A stretch of DNA of 64,000 nucleotides, taken from positions 11,128,744 to 11,192,743 of the forward strand of contig OX419759.1 of the NCBI GenBank assembly GCA_948567375.1, given 5' to 3'. Origin of the DNA: Lunularia cruciata (lineage: Eukaryota > Streptophyta > Marchantiopsida > Lunulariales > Lunulariaceae). The translations under genes and the position numbers were made by a program. The notes beneath the pieces are model-generated. The model made no database searches, had not been told where the DNA came from, and saw nothing but the letters and a program-made list of their open reading frames with translations. Positions 10,241-20,150 of the stretch are shown piece after piece (within the stretch, counting starts at the first letter, position 1; every line of letters begins with the position of its first letter).

Positions 10241-10373
10241 TTCACAAAATATAAAGAGTACTAAAAGATACTCATTTCTGCAGATTTCGTCTTATTGTAG
10301 ATCTAGTCACATGAAATGTAGAAAGGATTACCTGCACGTTATGCAAGTTCTAAACTATGGAACACACGGCCGG
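10241..10373. repeat. Local duplication, copy 2, abutting the LRR array
   Basis: This is the partner of 9815-9948. The last shared bases (GGAACAC) are followed here by the end of the receptor coding sequence. The stop codon of the receptor lies within this duplicated segment. Confidence 0.8.
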
Positions 10374-11640
10374 AGTTCTTCACACCCGGTCAAATCTAGT
10401 TTCTCCAATTTGGCTAACCTTCCTAAACTGTCGGGAAGGCCCTGCAACGTTTTGCACTCCCAAATGTCCAAAGCCTGCAACAGAGTAAGTTCCCCAAGGG
10501 AATCCGGCAGCGATCGGAGTTCTTCACATTTGCCCAACGCTAGTTTCTCCAATTTGGCTAACATTCCTAAACTGTCGGGAAGGCCCTGCAACGTTTTGCA
10601 CCCCCAAATGTTCAAATCCTGCAACAGAGTAAGTTCCCCAAGGGAATCCGGCAGCGATCGGAGTTCTTCACATTGGATAAACGCTAGTTTCTCCAATTTG
10701 GCTAACCTTCCTAAACTGTCGGGAAGGCCCTGCAACGTTTTCCACTCCTTAATTTTCAAATCCTGCAAGAGAGTAAGTTCCCCAAGGGAATCCGGCAGCG
10801 ATCCGAGTTCTTCACATTGGATAAACGCTAGTTTCTCCAATTTGGCTAACCTTCCTAAACTGTCGGGAAGGCCCTGCAACGTTTTGCACTGCTTAATTTT
10901 CAAATCCTGCAACAGAGTAAGTTCCCCAAGGGAATCCGGCAGCGATCGGAGTTCTTCACACCAGCCCAACGCTAGTTTCTCCAATTTGGCTAACCTTCCT
11001 AAACTGTCGGGAAGGCCCTGCAACGTTTTGCACCCCCAAATCTCCAAATCCTGCAACAGAGTAAGTTCCCCAAGGGAATCCGGCAGCGATCGGAGTTCTT
11101 CACATTCGCCCAACGTTAGTTTCTCCAATTTGGCTAACCTTCCTAAACAGTCGGGAAGGCCCTGCAACGTTTTGCCCCCTGAAATGTTCAAATCCTGCAA
11201 CAGAGGAAGTTCCCCAAGGGAATCCGGCAGCGATCGGAGTTCTTCACACCCGGTCAAATCTAGTTTCTCCAATTTGGCTAACCTTCCTAAACTGTCGGGA
11301 AGGCCCTGCAACGTTTTGCACCCGCTAATTTTCAAATCCTGCAAGAGAGTAAGTTGCCCAAGGGAATCCGGCAGCGATCGGAGTCCTTCACACCAGCTCA
11401 AATCTAGTTTCTCCAATTTGGCTAACCTTCCTAAACTGTCGGGAAGGCCCTGGAACTTGCACCTCTGAATTTGCAAATCCTGCAAGAGAGTAAGTTGCCA
11501 AAGGGAATCGATCCATCGGAGTTCTTTACACCAGGACAACTCCAGTTTCTCCAATTTGGGTAGCCTGGGTAAGCCCGCCAACTTATCACAATCGTCAATT
11601 GTCAAATCCTGCAATTTACCAAGTTGGCCAAATGAAAGCC
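10355..11640 (-). CDS. HNL exon 7: leucine-rich repeat domain
   Basis: About 427 residues of 24-residue LRRs of the disease-resistance type. Two forms alternate: LPDSLGRLAKLEKLxLxxC and LPDSLGELTLLQDLxIxxC. Eight of each can be counted, the first members being more diverged. The acceptor is TCTCACTTTCAG. The reading frame ends in PCVP and TAG immediately after an interrupted repeat, so the C-terminus is abrupt. Confidence 0.85.
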
Positions 11641-14600
11641 CTGAAAGTGAGAAATGTGTCCAAATAAATCTCACTAGGATTGATTTTCTGGACTGACAGA
11701 ATACTCAATTAGTCCACCTTTGTTGAGAAGTGATTGCAGTCTTCTTTGCTGGAAGTTTACTAAGTTTACTGACCTCATTCTCGGTAACGGCTTCCTCCCT
11801 TCCACTTCCACTGTGTTGCTCTGTTGAATTGATTATATCATCCGTACTTACACAAATGGATTTCAAGTGGCTTCCTTCGGTAGGACTTGGGTCATCGAAC
11901 GAAGCCGCCAAGGGACCATCAACTGCCAGAATGATCAAATCCTTGTTCGTCGAACTCTTTAATACAGTTTTAGAACGTTGCCAAGCTGTCCACCGGAGCA
12001 TGAGCAGACCCGGTGGCAACTGGAAATGACCTTCTCGACACCGCTTGCACGCTGCATCTGAGTAAGTCCAGTCCCTCACTATCAGGTAACGAAGGTTTGT
12101 AAGTTGCGACACAACGCTCCACGCCTCTCTCATTTCGCAAGGTCTGCCGTCTTCACAACACTCCTCGTCGCTAAGATCCGGAACTAACGATTCGCTGTAC
12201 TCTCTCCGGCTAGCCTTCGTTTCTATCGCGTATGCACCCCCATTTTCCAATCCTCGAGCTCCCTTCAATCATGTAAACAAGAGGAATATGGTTCAAATAC
12301 GTGTGGTATGCTCCAACTTGCACAAGCCCATGTCTAAGCTATCAAATAGGCATACAAGGAGAACCATAACCAAAGCATGCTGAACTAAGCTGAAGCTAAA
12401 TTTGAGAGAAAAAGGAAGCAGCTCCACAGCTAGCAAGAACAAGTGGCATGGCGTGAGTCAAGTCTATTAACATCCGGCCTTCTCATATCACAGTGTTCAG
12501 AAACTGATTTTGAAACAAACAATATCACAAGCTGCCCTATCCAAAAGTTCATAGTCATCATGTTTCAGTACCTACAAGGAATCTAAATGTCAGGGGAAAG
12601 TGAAAATTGAGGGATGTACGAAATCTACATCTGCAAGTGAATGCTGGGGGAATACTGCAATATATCCATGTGCTGACCACTCCATTGGTTAGAAACATAA
12701 AGGCGTGTACACAAAGGAGGAGTGAGGAGTCGCAATCGTCCACGGCTAAAGCATGATGCTGTCCTGCACCAGAAATGAGAGCACATACATTCTGTGGCTA
12801 GATCTTTAGAAACGGCACTCGCATTTCAATGAAACAAGAGGAACAAGTCCGTAGAGGAACTTGACACACACCTTGATGCCACCATCGATTGGCAATGTCG
12901 TTATTCTGCGTTTCTCCTTTGCAATGACTCTGGCTAAATTCCTGAGATGCTCGTGTACTTGAGGTACAAAAGGCACGTCACGGAACCAGCTTGCTGTATC
13001 ATGATCATGGACAAGAGACCTTGCGACCAGAGTTTCCCAAATAGTGCGTGCGTTACTGTACAGTTTTGACCAAACCAACATAACTTGTTCAAAAGTAAAC
13101 CCTGCAACGTCCGGGGGAGAATAGTGAACATTGTGTCGGAGTCCAAAATGCTTGGGGCTATCCGAAAATATGCATGCGGCATCCAGAAATATTTCTAGCT
13201 CTTCTGCGCAAAGCCCATCAGTACTAACCCTTAGCTTAGCCCATATCTGCTTGTCTAAATTACCGGTGCGGCTTACTGCTTGCAGGGCTCCGGGTATCTC
13301 TTCCCATCTCTTCCTTTCCGCAGTCCCTCTAAGTAGCCTTCCAATCACCTCTAGGGTGAGAGGCAATCCATCGCATTCCTTCACTATATCTCCCACAATC
13401 TCCTTCAAGGCTTCCAGAGGTTCCCTTTTGTTGTCGAAAGCATGTGATATAAACAGTTTTCTTGCATTTTCCGGCCGTAAAGTTGATACATCACAAACAT
13501 ACTTGTCGCAATCGTCTAGCATGTTGAAAAGTTCCTTATCTCGACTTGTGACGATGAAACAACTTCCTTCCACATCATGCTCTACAGCTATATCCCTTAA
13601 GAGCTCTATATGATGTTGTCTGTCAACATCATCAAAGATAAAAAGGATTCTTTTTCCTCTCATCTTACCCCATGTATCTTCTTTGTACTCGCCTTCAAAA
13701 GAAGGACTTATATGTGCCCAGATTTCTCGCTTGAGACATCTTTTATCACCTTGAATATTTTTTACTTCTTGTACAAAACAAACGTACTCAAACTGATCGT
13801 TGATCTCGTTGAAGATCAAATTTGCAATGGTGGTTTTCCCAACTCCTCCCATGCCAAAAATTCCAATAAAACGACGTTTCCGACCAATCTCTGCAAGAAT
13901 TGACTTCATAAGGGACTCTGTACCCACGACCTCCCTGGGAATCCGCTTCTTCAGAGCTGCATGATCATGTGAAACACTTCTTTGTTCCTGCATACAGGTA
14001 GAAAGCAAGTCGAAGGTCCGAGGTGTATAAATCTTCGGAATTTCCCGATATGGACGAAATCATGAATTTGGAGGAAAAAATGTGGAAGAGAATAGTTACT
14101 GGATACACGAGTGTATGATGACATGTTTTGGTAATATATTCAAGATTACCTTGACTTTGCCTTTTACGCGATCAATCAATGTGAGTAAGAATTGGAACAT
14201 GTTGGAACTCTTTCTCTCTGCCCTACACAGAGAAATATGATCTGCAGCGACCGTGATGAAGTTCCCTCCCAACCGCGCAGATGCTTCCTCTACAATGATC
14301 ATGCTCGTTTCACCTGTGGCCTGCGTAGATTAAAATCATGAATGCATCTTCATGAGCTTTATTAATTAGAACCCAAGAACGCATCACGTGACTACATGTT
14401 TTATTCAGGAAATGTCTTGCGTAATCAAACTAAACATCAATCTGAACAACAATAGACTCAATGCCCTTGATATTTTCAGAACAGTTAGACCTCATGGAGA
14501 ATATAATAACATTTGTCCAATATTCGCGCCCGTTTGCGTTAAGGTGAAAGCTTCACGGTAGTTTATTTTATTTACCCGATCCGGATAGATGGTGCTCATG

Positions 14601-16767
14601 TTAGTCACGTGCGTTTCTCCGATGCTGAAAATCTCCCAATCGTTGCGGGTGTATAATATACGAAACTTTTCGCCTTGCCTGCCTACGTCGGTGCCCAACA
14701 ACTCCACATATGGCGTCAAAGGACTCCTGTTTATGAACTTCTTTGCGATGCTAGCAAGCTTTTCTGACCCACAATGAGGAGTTCCACAAAACAGAATTCC
14801 TCCTAAGCCTTCCAGCCATCTGTATGGTGCTTTCGATCCGTTACTCTTCAACTCTGCCGCATGAAGGCACAACTGTTTTATCACGAGACCTCCAAAACTA
14901 TGACCCACAAACACAATGGGTCGAAACAAACTCGACGTTTCTTGACCTTTAAGGAGGGCCCAGTCGAGTTCACTACACAAATTTTCTGCTATGTTCGTCA
15001 GATCCATTCTTCCCTCTGTGTTAGTCATCTTCAGACTGGCATCATAATGAATGAAAAAAATGCGCGCATCACGATCACGAAGCCAATGTTGGGGCCAGAG
15101 CATTTCCGAATCCTCTCCGCAGGTCCACGTAGAAAGATGCACACCTAGCCCAGGATCATGCTCAAGTTGAAGCCCATGGAAGAAAACCATATCAAGCGCT
15201 GGTTCTTCTGGATCGTACACTAATGAAACGGTGTCGCTTAACTGTCAAAGTACACAAATACGAAACCAATTCAGATATCTAGTTCCAAACATATCAAAGA
15301 AGTCAGTCAACTTGTTCCGACTTTTTCGAAGAACCACCCACCAGGTAGATCACTGTTGTATTATAATTAATACTACTGTGACCGTGACTTCATTTGGACA
15401 GACATGGCTTCTCCACAGATGAGACTCTGAATCATATTCTGCCAATTCGAAAGGAACTTGCGAGCTAATGAAATTTACTGAACAATCTGATACTTGGTAC
15501 ATCAGATGTCATTATTATGATTCAGAATAGAATGCATACCCGTTGAATACCGTCGCAAGAAGGGTGAAGACTGTTTGCTGTAAATGAATCGGTTGACTGC
15601 AAGAGGGTAGAAAATCATTCCACAATTAAATATAATAGAAAACAATTCCCAATACTTTAAACGTTCACGTTCATGCATAAAATGTTATTGTTACCCTAAG
15701 CCTTAGAAGAACACCAACAGTCCAAGAGTTCCCCAGAGGTGAATAAATCTTTGTTCTAGTGTAATATCACATGGCATGTTAATCCATCATTCTTTGCGAA
15801 GTAATGATCTTCCGACTCTTTTGAATGTCCCACCTGGTAGAAAATTGCATGAAGGCACTCCTATATCTGTATACGGTTTATGTAGTCATAATGCTCGAAT
15901 ATATCAGACATGTTACTAGTCCCAACTCCAGATTTAGAAAACCGATATACTTACGCCGACTCTTTCGAAGGACCAATGACCCACCGGGTAGATTATGGTT
16001 GCACCATACCGCTATTACTGTCAGGACTATTTTGGAACATGACTTCAACGAAGCTCAGATGCTCATCACATTATCTGAACTAAATTTGCAAACTAACGTA
16101 ATTTACTGACAATCTGGTACTTCTTATCACACATCCAATTAATTATGATTCAAATTATAAATATGTGGTGAATTTCTAAGAATAAAAATTTAAGATTATT
16201 TATTATAAACAAATTCATTGATTTGAAAAAGTTAAACAAACACACACCATCGCTAAAAGCTCCCTTCGTCTTTACTCTAAATTAGTTTGCAAAAAGACAA
16301 TACTGATTAGTAATGATCATGACTATACGGGACGTGCATCTTCACACCCAACTGAAATTTACGAAGTAAAGTAGTCACTTGATGTTTTTATGTAAGACAA
16401 ATGGCATTTCTTGCAAACGAGTTCAGACGTCCCGTACCTTGGAGTCCACCTTTCGTGAAGAGGAGAATCGAAACCAAGTATAGCAAGAGATGAGAAAACC
16501 GGATACAAGACATAATAGAACACCAGCCATAGACGTGGACGACTTTGGCACAGGTACGGGTTTGGGGTCGTCCCTAAACCCTACACCACCGGACGTGGAC
16601 GGCCTGTTTGACTCATCATTGCGCATGCGTTGCCTCTCCTTATTAAGCTTCCCGTCTCCTACAACACTTCTGCCTTTCTCCCAATCCCGCCGTCCTCCAA
16701 CACCACCTGGATATTCTGCACTCTCCTCTGCTCCCTCCCTCAGTTCCCTCCTCCTTTCGGGTTCCAT
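10355..16767 (-). CDS. HNL-class immune receptor: membrane segment, SERAC1-like alpha/beta-hydrolase, NB-ARC, LRR (7 exons)
   Basis: Proposed exons (minus strand): 16767-16438, 15596-15540, 15241-14576, 14320-14150, 13987-12872, 12262 to 11761 (or 11770), and 11640-10355. Every junction has GT-AG ends and compatible phase, giving about 1375 residues. An in-frame TGA 18 bases upstream supports the ATG at 16767. Seen in the protein: a polar N-terminus with one hydrophobic segment (residues 80-101); a hydrolase (about 130-408) with an HGL motif (151), nucleophile elbow GHSFG (Ser244) and a candidate catalytic His379; NB-ARC (about 409-780) with P-loop GMGGVGKTT (453-461), kinase-2 ILFIFDDVD (522-530), RNBS-B FIVTSRD (552-558), GLPL (615-618) and a VHE triplet at the MHD position (752-754); then 16 or more LRRs. 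From family knowledge, NB-ARC is a nucleotide switch and the LRRs sense ligands; the hydrolase substrate is unknown. An intracellular, membrane-tethered receptor is inferred. Not seen: TIR, RPW8 or coiled-coil N-terminus. Confidence 0.88.
10385..11530 (-). repeat. 144-bp higher-order tandem repeat encoding LRR pairs
   Basis: The marker GGGAAGGCCCTGCAACG (plus strand) starts near 10433, 10577, 10721, 10865, 11009, 11153 and 11297, with a last variant near 11441: exactly 144 bases each time, with no length change over eight units. Most positions are identical between units. Differences cluster in two short windows per unit, which are the codons around the LxL core of each LRR. Confidence 0.93.
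11761..12262 (-). CDS. HNL exon 6: linker between NB-ARC and LRR
   Basis: This exon encodes about 167 residues. It begins GARGLENGGAYAIETK, includes a first degenerate leucine-rich segment (LTNLRYLIVRDW and LPPGLLMLRW), then an acidic and Ser-rich linker. Two donors give the phase needed to enter the LRR exon: one after base 11761 and one after 11770; both precede GTAAAC. A further GT at 11717 was rejected because it breaks the frame. The acceptor is GATTGAAG. Confidence 0.68.
12872..13987 (-). CDS. HNL exon 5: NB-ARC nucleotide-binding switch
   Basis: A single 1116-base exon (372 residues), phase 0 at both ends. Motifs in order: P-loop GIFGMGGVGKTT, RNBS-A-like FEYVCFVQEV, kinase-2 ILFIFDDVD ending in Asp (as in TIR-type rather than coiled-coil-type receptors), RNBS-B GSCFIVTSRD, GLPL within CDGLPLTLEVIG, a FLDAACIF block like the FLDIACFF of TIR-type receptors, and VHEHLRNLARVI at the MHD site. 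The acceptor is CCTGTATGCAG and the donor ATCAAG|GTGTGT. The next exon begins with GARGLE, the usual continuation after the ARC2 region. Confidence 0.9.
14150..15241 (-). CDS. HNL exons 3-4: SERAC1/lipase-like alpha/beta-hydrolase domain
   Basis: Exon 3 (15241-14576, 222 residues) opens with a beta-strand and oxyanion-type motif DMVFFHGLQ and carries GHSFGGLVIKQ, the GxSxG nucleophile elbow. Exon 4 (14320-14150, 57 residues) carries the segment around VEEASARLGG and ITVAADHISLC, where His379 is the likely catalytic histidine. The acidic residue is less certain; the SIGETHV stretch near the end of exon 3 is the best candidate. The domain therefore appears catalytically complete. Donors are CGG|GTAAAT and AAG|GTAATC, acceptors TTTGACAG and CTACGCAG. 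The similarity assignment to the SERAC1/PGAP1-type family is from recognition of these motifs, not a search. Confidence 0.83.
15290..15530. repeat. Diverged duplication inside HNL intron 2
   Basis: The stretch from CCGACTTTTTCGAAG through the run ending near TTATGATTCAGAAT resembles 15945-16165 in the same order with many substitutions. Both copies lie in introns of the receptor gene, one on each side of the 57-base exon. Confidence 0.55.
16438..16767 (-). CDS. HNL exon 1: polar N-terminus and membrane segment
   Basis: Exon of 330 bases (110 residues), phase 0 at its end. It encodes a charged Arg/Glu-rich stretch, a Ser/Pro-rich linker and a hydrophobic segment AGVLLCLVSGFLISCYTW followed by FRFSSSRK. 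The basic residues just after the segment suggest a membrane anchor or an organellar targeting or anchor sequence as in SERAC1-like proteins; topology cannot be decided here. The donor is AAG|GTACGG. It joins in frame to a 57-base exon at 15540-15596, which lies between a CTCTTGCAG acceptor and a CGG|GTATGC donor. Confidence 0.72.
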
Positions 16768-16849
16768 TCCTGCTTCAGTTCTTCAATTCTGCAACAACCC
16801 TATAGCCTCATGAGTATACCCTATTCAATCTATCTCTCCGTTCAAGCGT

Positions 16850-19800
16850 GTCCACTCATAGGTAACAAAGACTGCCCTAGTCGCTTAGAGACAACTGGTT
16901 GGCGGTGTCCAATCTCGTAGCACTGATAAATCAGATTCCAGTAAAGAATTTGAGTTGACAGTAGTACTAATCAGTACAGGGAAGAACGATTGATTACCTT
17001 GATGCTAATAAGGTAGACCAGAAGTGTGATCTGGTTTCCGGATAATATATCACGACAGTTATTTTCAGTTATATATCCATCAATTATACAGAATAGCAGT
17101 TGTAAAAATATCAGAAACTCTTGAGCTACGATAAATAAAAACAATCTCCTTAAAATTGTGAGCAGACGTAGCTCTCTCGGTTTACTAAGAGTCTAGTCGT
17201 ATTTATGGGCAGAAACAACCTTCAAAAGTGTAGGACAACAGCCGAGTACAGGAGCAAAACGTTACTGAGCTATGCATTTAGCATTGGGTATTATCCGCTA
17301 TTCGAACGGGTACACAACCATAAATCAATGATAATCTTGAGCAGGGGAAAGTAACCTTGCTAGACAACTGTTTCTCTAGCCTAGGAAAGAGCCTTTAGTA
17401 TGTTCTCCTTGGTGTTGACTCATTATAATTTCTCTGTTGTTACGACTTTGTCCAAAATGTTAACTATATGTTAATCTTTTTCTGTCTCGGATTGCACTAA
17501 TTCATCAAATTTACAGATTACAGATTGACCACTCGGAGTGCCTGGCACATAAGCGCGGTAAACTCTACGCTGTATCAGCTTTCCTTTATATCTCTACGTC
17601 AGTGAGCGGAACTTATCGTTAGCAATGGACATTCCACAGAAGGGGTGTGTCCGATTCTTACTGGTAACGCCGCAAGATCTGGTTGTTATCTAGAGCTACT
17701 GTAATCCTCAAGTTGCAGCGGGAGTTGACACAATAACCTCAACACACAACTCAATCTTGACAACTGAAATAAACGTGTATCACAAATGTTAGAGATAAGA
17801 TGGAAAAATGTTCTGGCTAGGCCCATTGTGATCCATCGACAACCAGGGCACGATAGTCCATATGGAGACGGATTGAACACTTTCCCTGGATTCCTTTTTG
17901 AGTTGGACGGACGTTTTGCAACCTTTTAAGGTCTATATGAAGCAGTGTAGATGATACAACGTTTCAAACAACAAGTACAGAACGAAGTTCACTGTCCTGT
18001 ACTAGTTTTGTATTGGCGAGCATCACAAGTTAGTGTCGAACGGAGGAGAGGCAATAGTATCTCCTCTGAACAGAGCAAGTCATCCGAAGTCCCCAAAGTG
18101 ATCAGAGCGTACCTCACAACAGGGTGAAGCACCCGTCTATAACAACGAGATCGGCCGCCGCAATCTTCAGAACTCAATGTCCTGAAAAGTTCTCTAATTT
18201 GAGGGACGATTCGAGAAATCTTAAACGCTCTCTCTGAAATGAATTCTTCGTACCAAGCTGGAGAAAGCCCAGCCCTATTCAGTCGACAGCATTATTCGGT
18301 CGTCATCTGATGATCCTTGTTCTGTTGCCAATCCACCGACTCGAGTAGGATCAGGTCGATGAAGACTTCAAGTCTCCATCCCCGTGCAATTAAACTCCGG
18401 ATCCACGACCCACCAATACTCACAAACCACAAATAGCTACTGCAGAGGGTAACTTCAAAAATTCAACAAGAAAACAAGATGACCGCTCTCGTCAACGACA
18501 AAAAGCGGCATAGAGGAAGCACGCTCAAGGCTGTCACGTCAGGTGGCTGTGGTTCACAACCTGTCAGTAGAATCACGTACGGGATCTTTCCTCCAGTCAC
18601 ACCACCCACCACAAAATGTTATTATATGCAAACTAGTAGGATCATTCGACCGGTTGTTCGTAGACCATGCGACTTGCCTAGCGCAGATGTCTTAAGTTCA
18701 CATATTCTCTTCTCCGCAGCACCATCCAACTGGCCAATCTTTTCGTTCGGTACTTTTCACTGTGTGATCGTCGAGATGGTAGCCTGACTAACCTGACTAA
18801 CTTTTGACTACCTTGCACACCGAACCTATACTTCACCGATTCAAGAATCTCGACCTGCTTAATGTGTAGGTCGAGCCCCTTCTTTGTCTCAATCTTCTTC
18901 CTTTGCTCCTTGCTTCACTTAGCAGCACGTTCCCAGCCCAGCCGATCTTCCGTACTTCATTCCACCTTATCCCTGTTCTCTTTCCTAAACACGCCTTTTC
19001 GTAAAAGTTATGAATTTTAATTCATGAAACCTATCGATGGCTTCAAGGATCAGCTTCCCCACTGCAGATGCGGCGTAGATGGCATTAACCATGTGGCGCA
19101 CATGCATTAGCCCTAACCTTACTCCAGCACGAAATCACGGATGTCAAATTCTGGTCAAATAACCTTTTCTTATATTTTATAGAAGCATCACCCACTGCAA
19201 ATGTAAAATATAAAATAGACTCTATAAAGTTAGAGTCTCTTCTACTTTATACAAAAGTTATCCACCGCAAAATTTAAATATACGAGAGTCTACTGTATAC
19301 GCAAACTGTAAGGACCCGGGTCCAACGGGTCTTCCAATCCTTATCGTTTTCTTATTATATGCAAAGTAGTAGGACCCGAGTCCACGGACACGCCGTATAC
19401 GTAGTGAAAATTATTTCCTTTACTTTTTACTATTGTCGTGTGGTTATTCTTGTGGGTAGTAGAAAAGTAATTCAATTCATGGGAAGTGCCATCAACTAAA
19501 CTTAATGTCACCAAAACAAATTCAAGTCAGTTCGAGTCCACGTTTCAAAAATCCTTGCTGACATGTCAATTCGAGGGGTTTTAGTAATGGATAGCATGAA
19601 AAAGCTAAGTAGAGATCTACATTTGGCTCCGCAGTTTCAAAACATAAATGATTGGATTACATCTACCTTAACTTTTCAGAGAGATCTAATATTTGTAACC
19701 ATAATTCATACCGTTTTCAACTTAGGAACTGATCAACAAATTTAGCTTCTGTACTCCATCGCGTACCCAATCGTTGCATCTGGGGTAGTCGAACACTTCT

Positions 19801-20150
19801 CTGTGACCTTGGTCCGAAAGTGGAAGAGACTGTAAAACAGAGCTACAATACTGATGTCACATGGACTATCTGAACGCCTGTTGCGTGGACTCACTTCTCG
19901 AAGCTATGTGAACGCATATCCAGTCACTGTCATTTTGGTAGTGGAAAACCAGGTACACGGCAAGATTCACAAGATGGCGCACTCCATAATGTTAAGGTTT
20001 TGGCAAAACCATGATCTAAATTGTCTCGTTTACTCCAACCTTGACCTAAACGGTAAATCCTCTCCAACATAAAGCCGACATCTTCAGCTTCGAACCTTGC
20101 TCGGAGGTGGAAATGAGATTAACGGTTGTCCAGGGCACCATATAACCCCA
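16850..20150. other. Mostly unassigned region upstream of the HNL gene
   Basis: Contains the presumed HNL promoter (just above 16767), which has no motif I can support. A minus-strand open segment 18291-18113 (RAGLSPAWYEEFISERAFKI to SRCYRRVLHPVV) ends at a GAG|GTACGC donor and could be an exon of an unknown gene. An 8-bp inverted repeat AGACTCTA/TAGAGTCT lies near 19211-19232. Two related AGGACCCG blocks lie near 19310 and 19370. Nothing else is recognised. Confidence 0.4.
18113..18291 (-). CDS. Possible exon, unknown product
   Basis: Open minus-strand frame of about 59 codons reading LNRAGLSPAWYEEFISERAF, then KISRIVPQIRELFRTLSSED and CYRRVLHPVV. It ends at GTGAG|GTACGC, a reasonable donor. 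No ATG or clear acceptor was located. Isolated and unrecognised. Confidence 0.22.

Noticed and set aside
10311-11468. A 385-codon plus-strand open frame antisense to the LRR array
   Set aside because: It is produced by the exact 144-bp periodicity of the opposite strand; its Ser/Pro repeats have no domain sense, and the minus strand gives clear LRRs with matching splice phases.
12558-12743. Possible small ORF inside the intron before the HNL linker exon
   Set aside because: No splice context and no similarity; the flanking exons join in phase without it.
13131-13903. Plus-strand open frames over the NB-ARC exon
   Set aside because: Shadow frames of the minus-strand NB-ARC coding sequence, with no motif of their own.
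14492-14575. Continuation of the hydrolase frame to a stop at 14492
   Set aside because: A good donor (CGG|GTAAAT) at 14576 joins in phase to the next exon, which carries the expected catalytic His; reading through gives a truncated protein without it.
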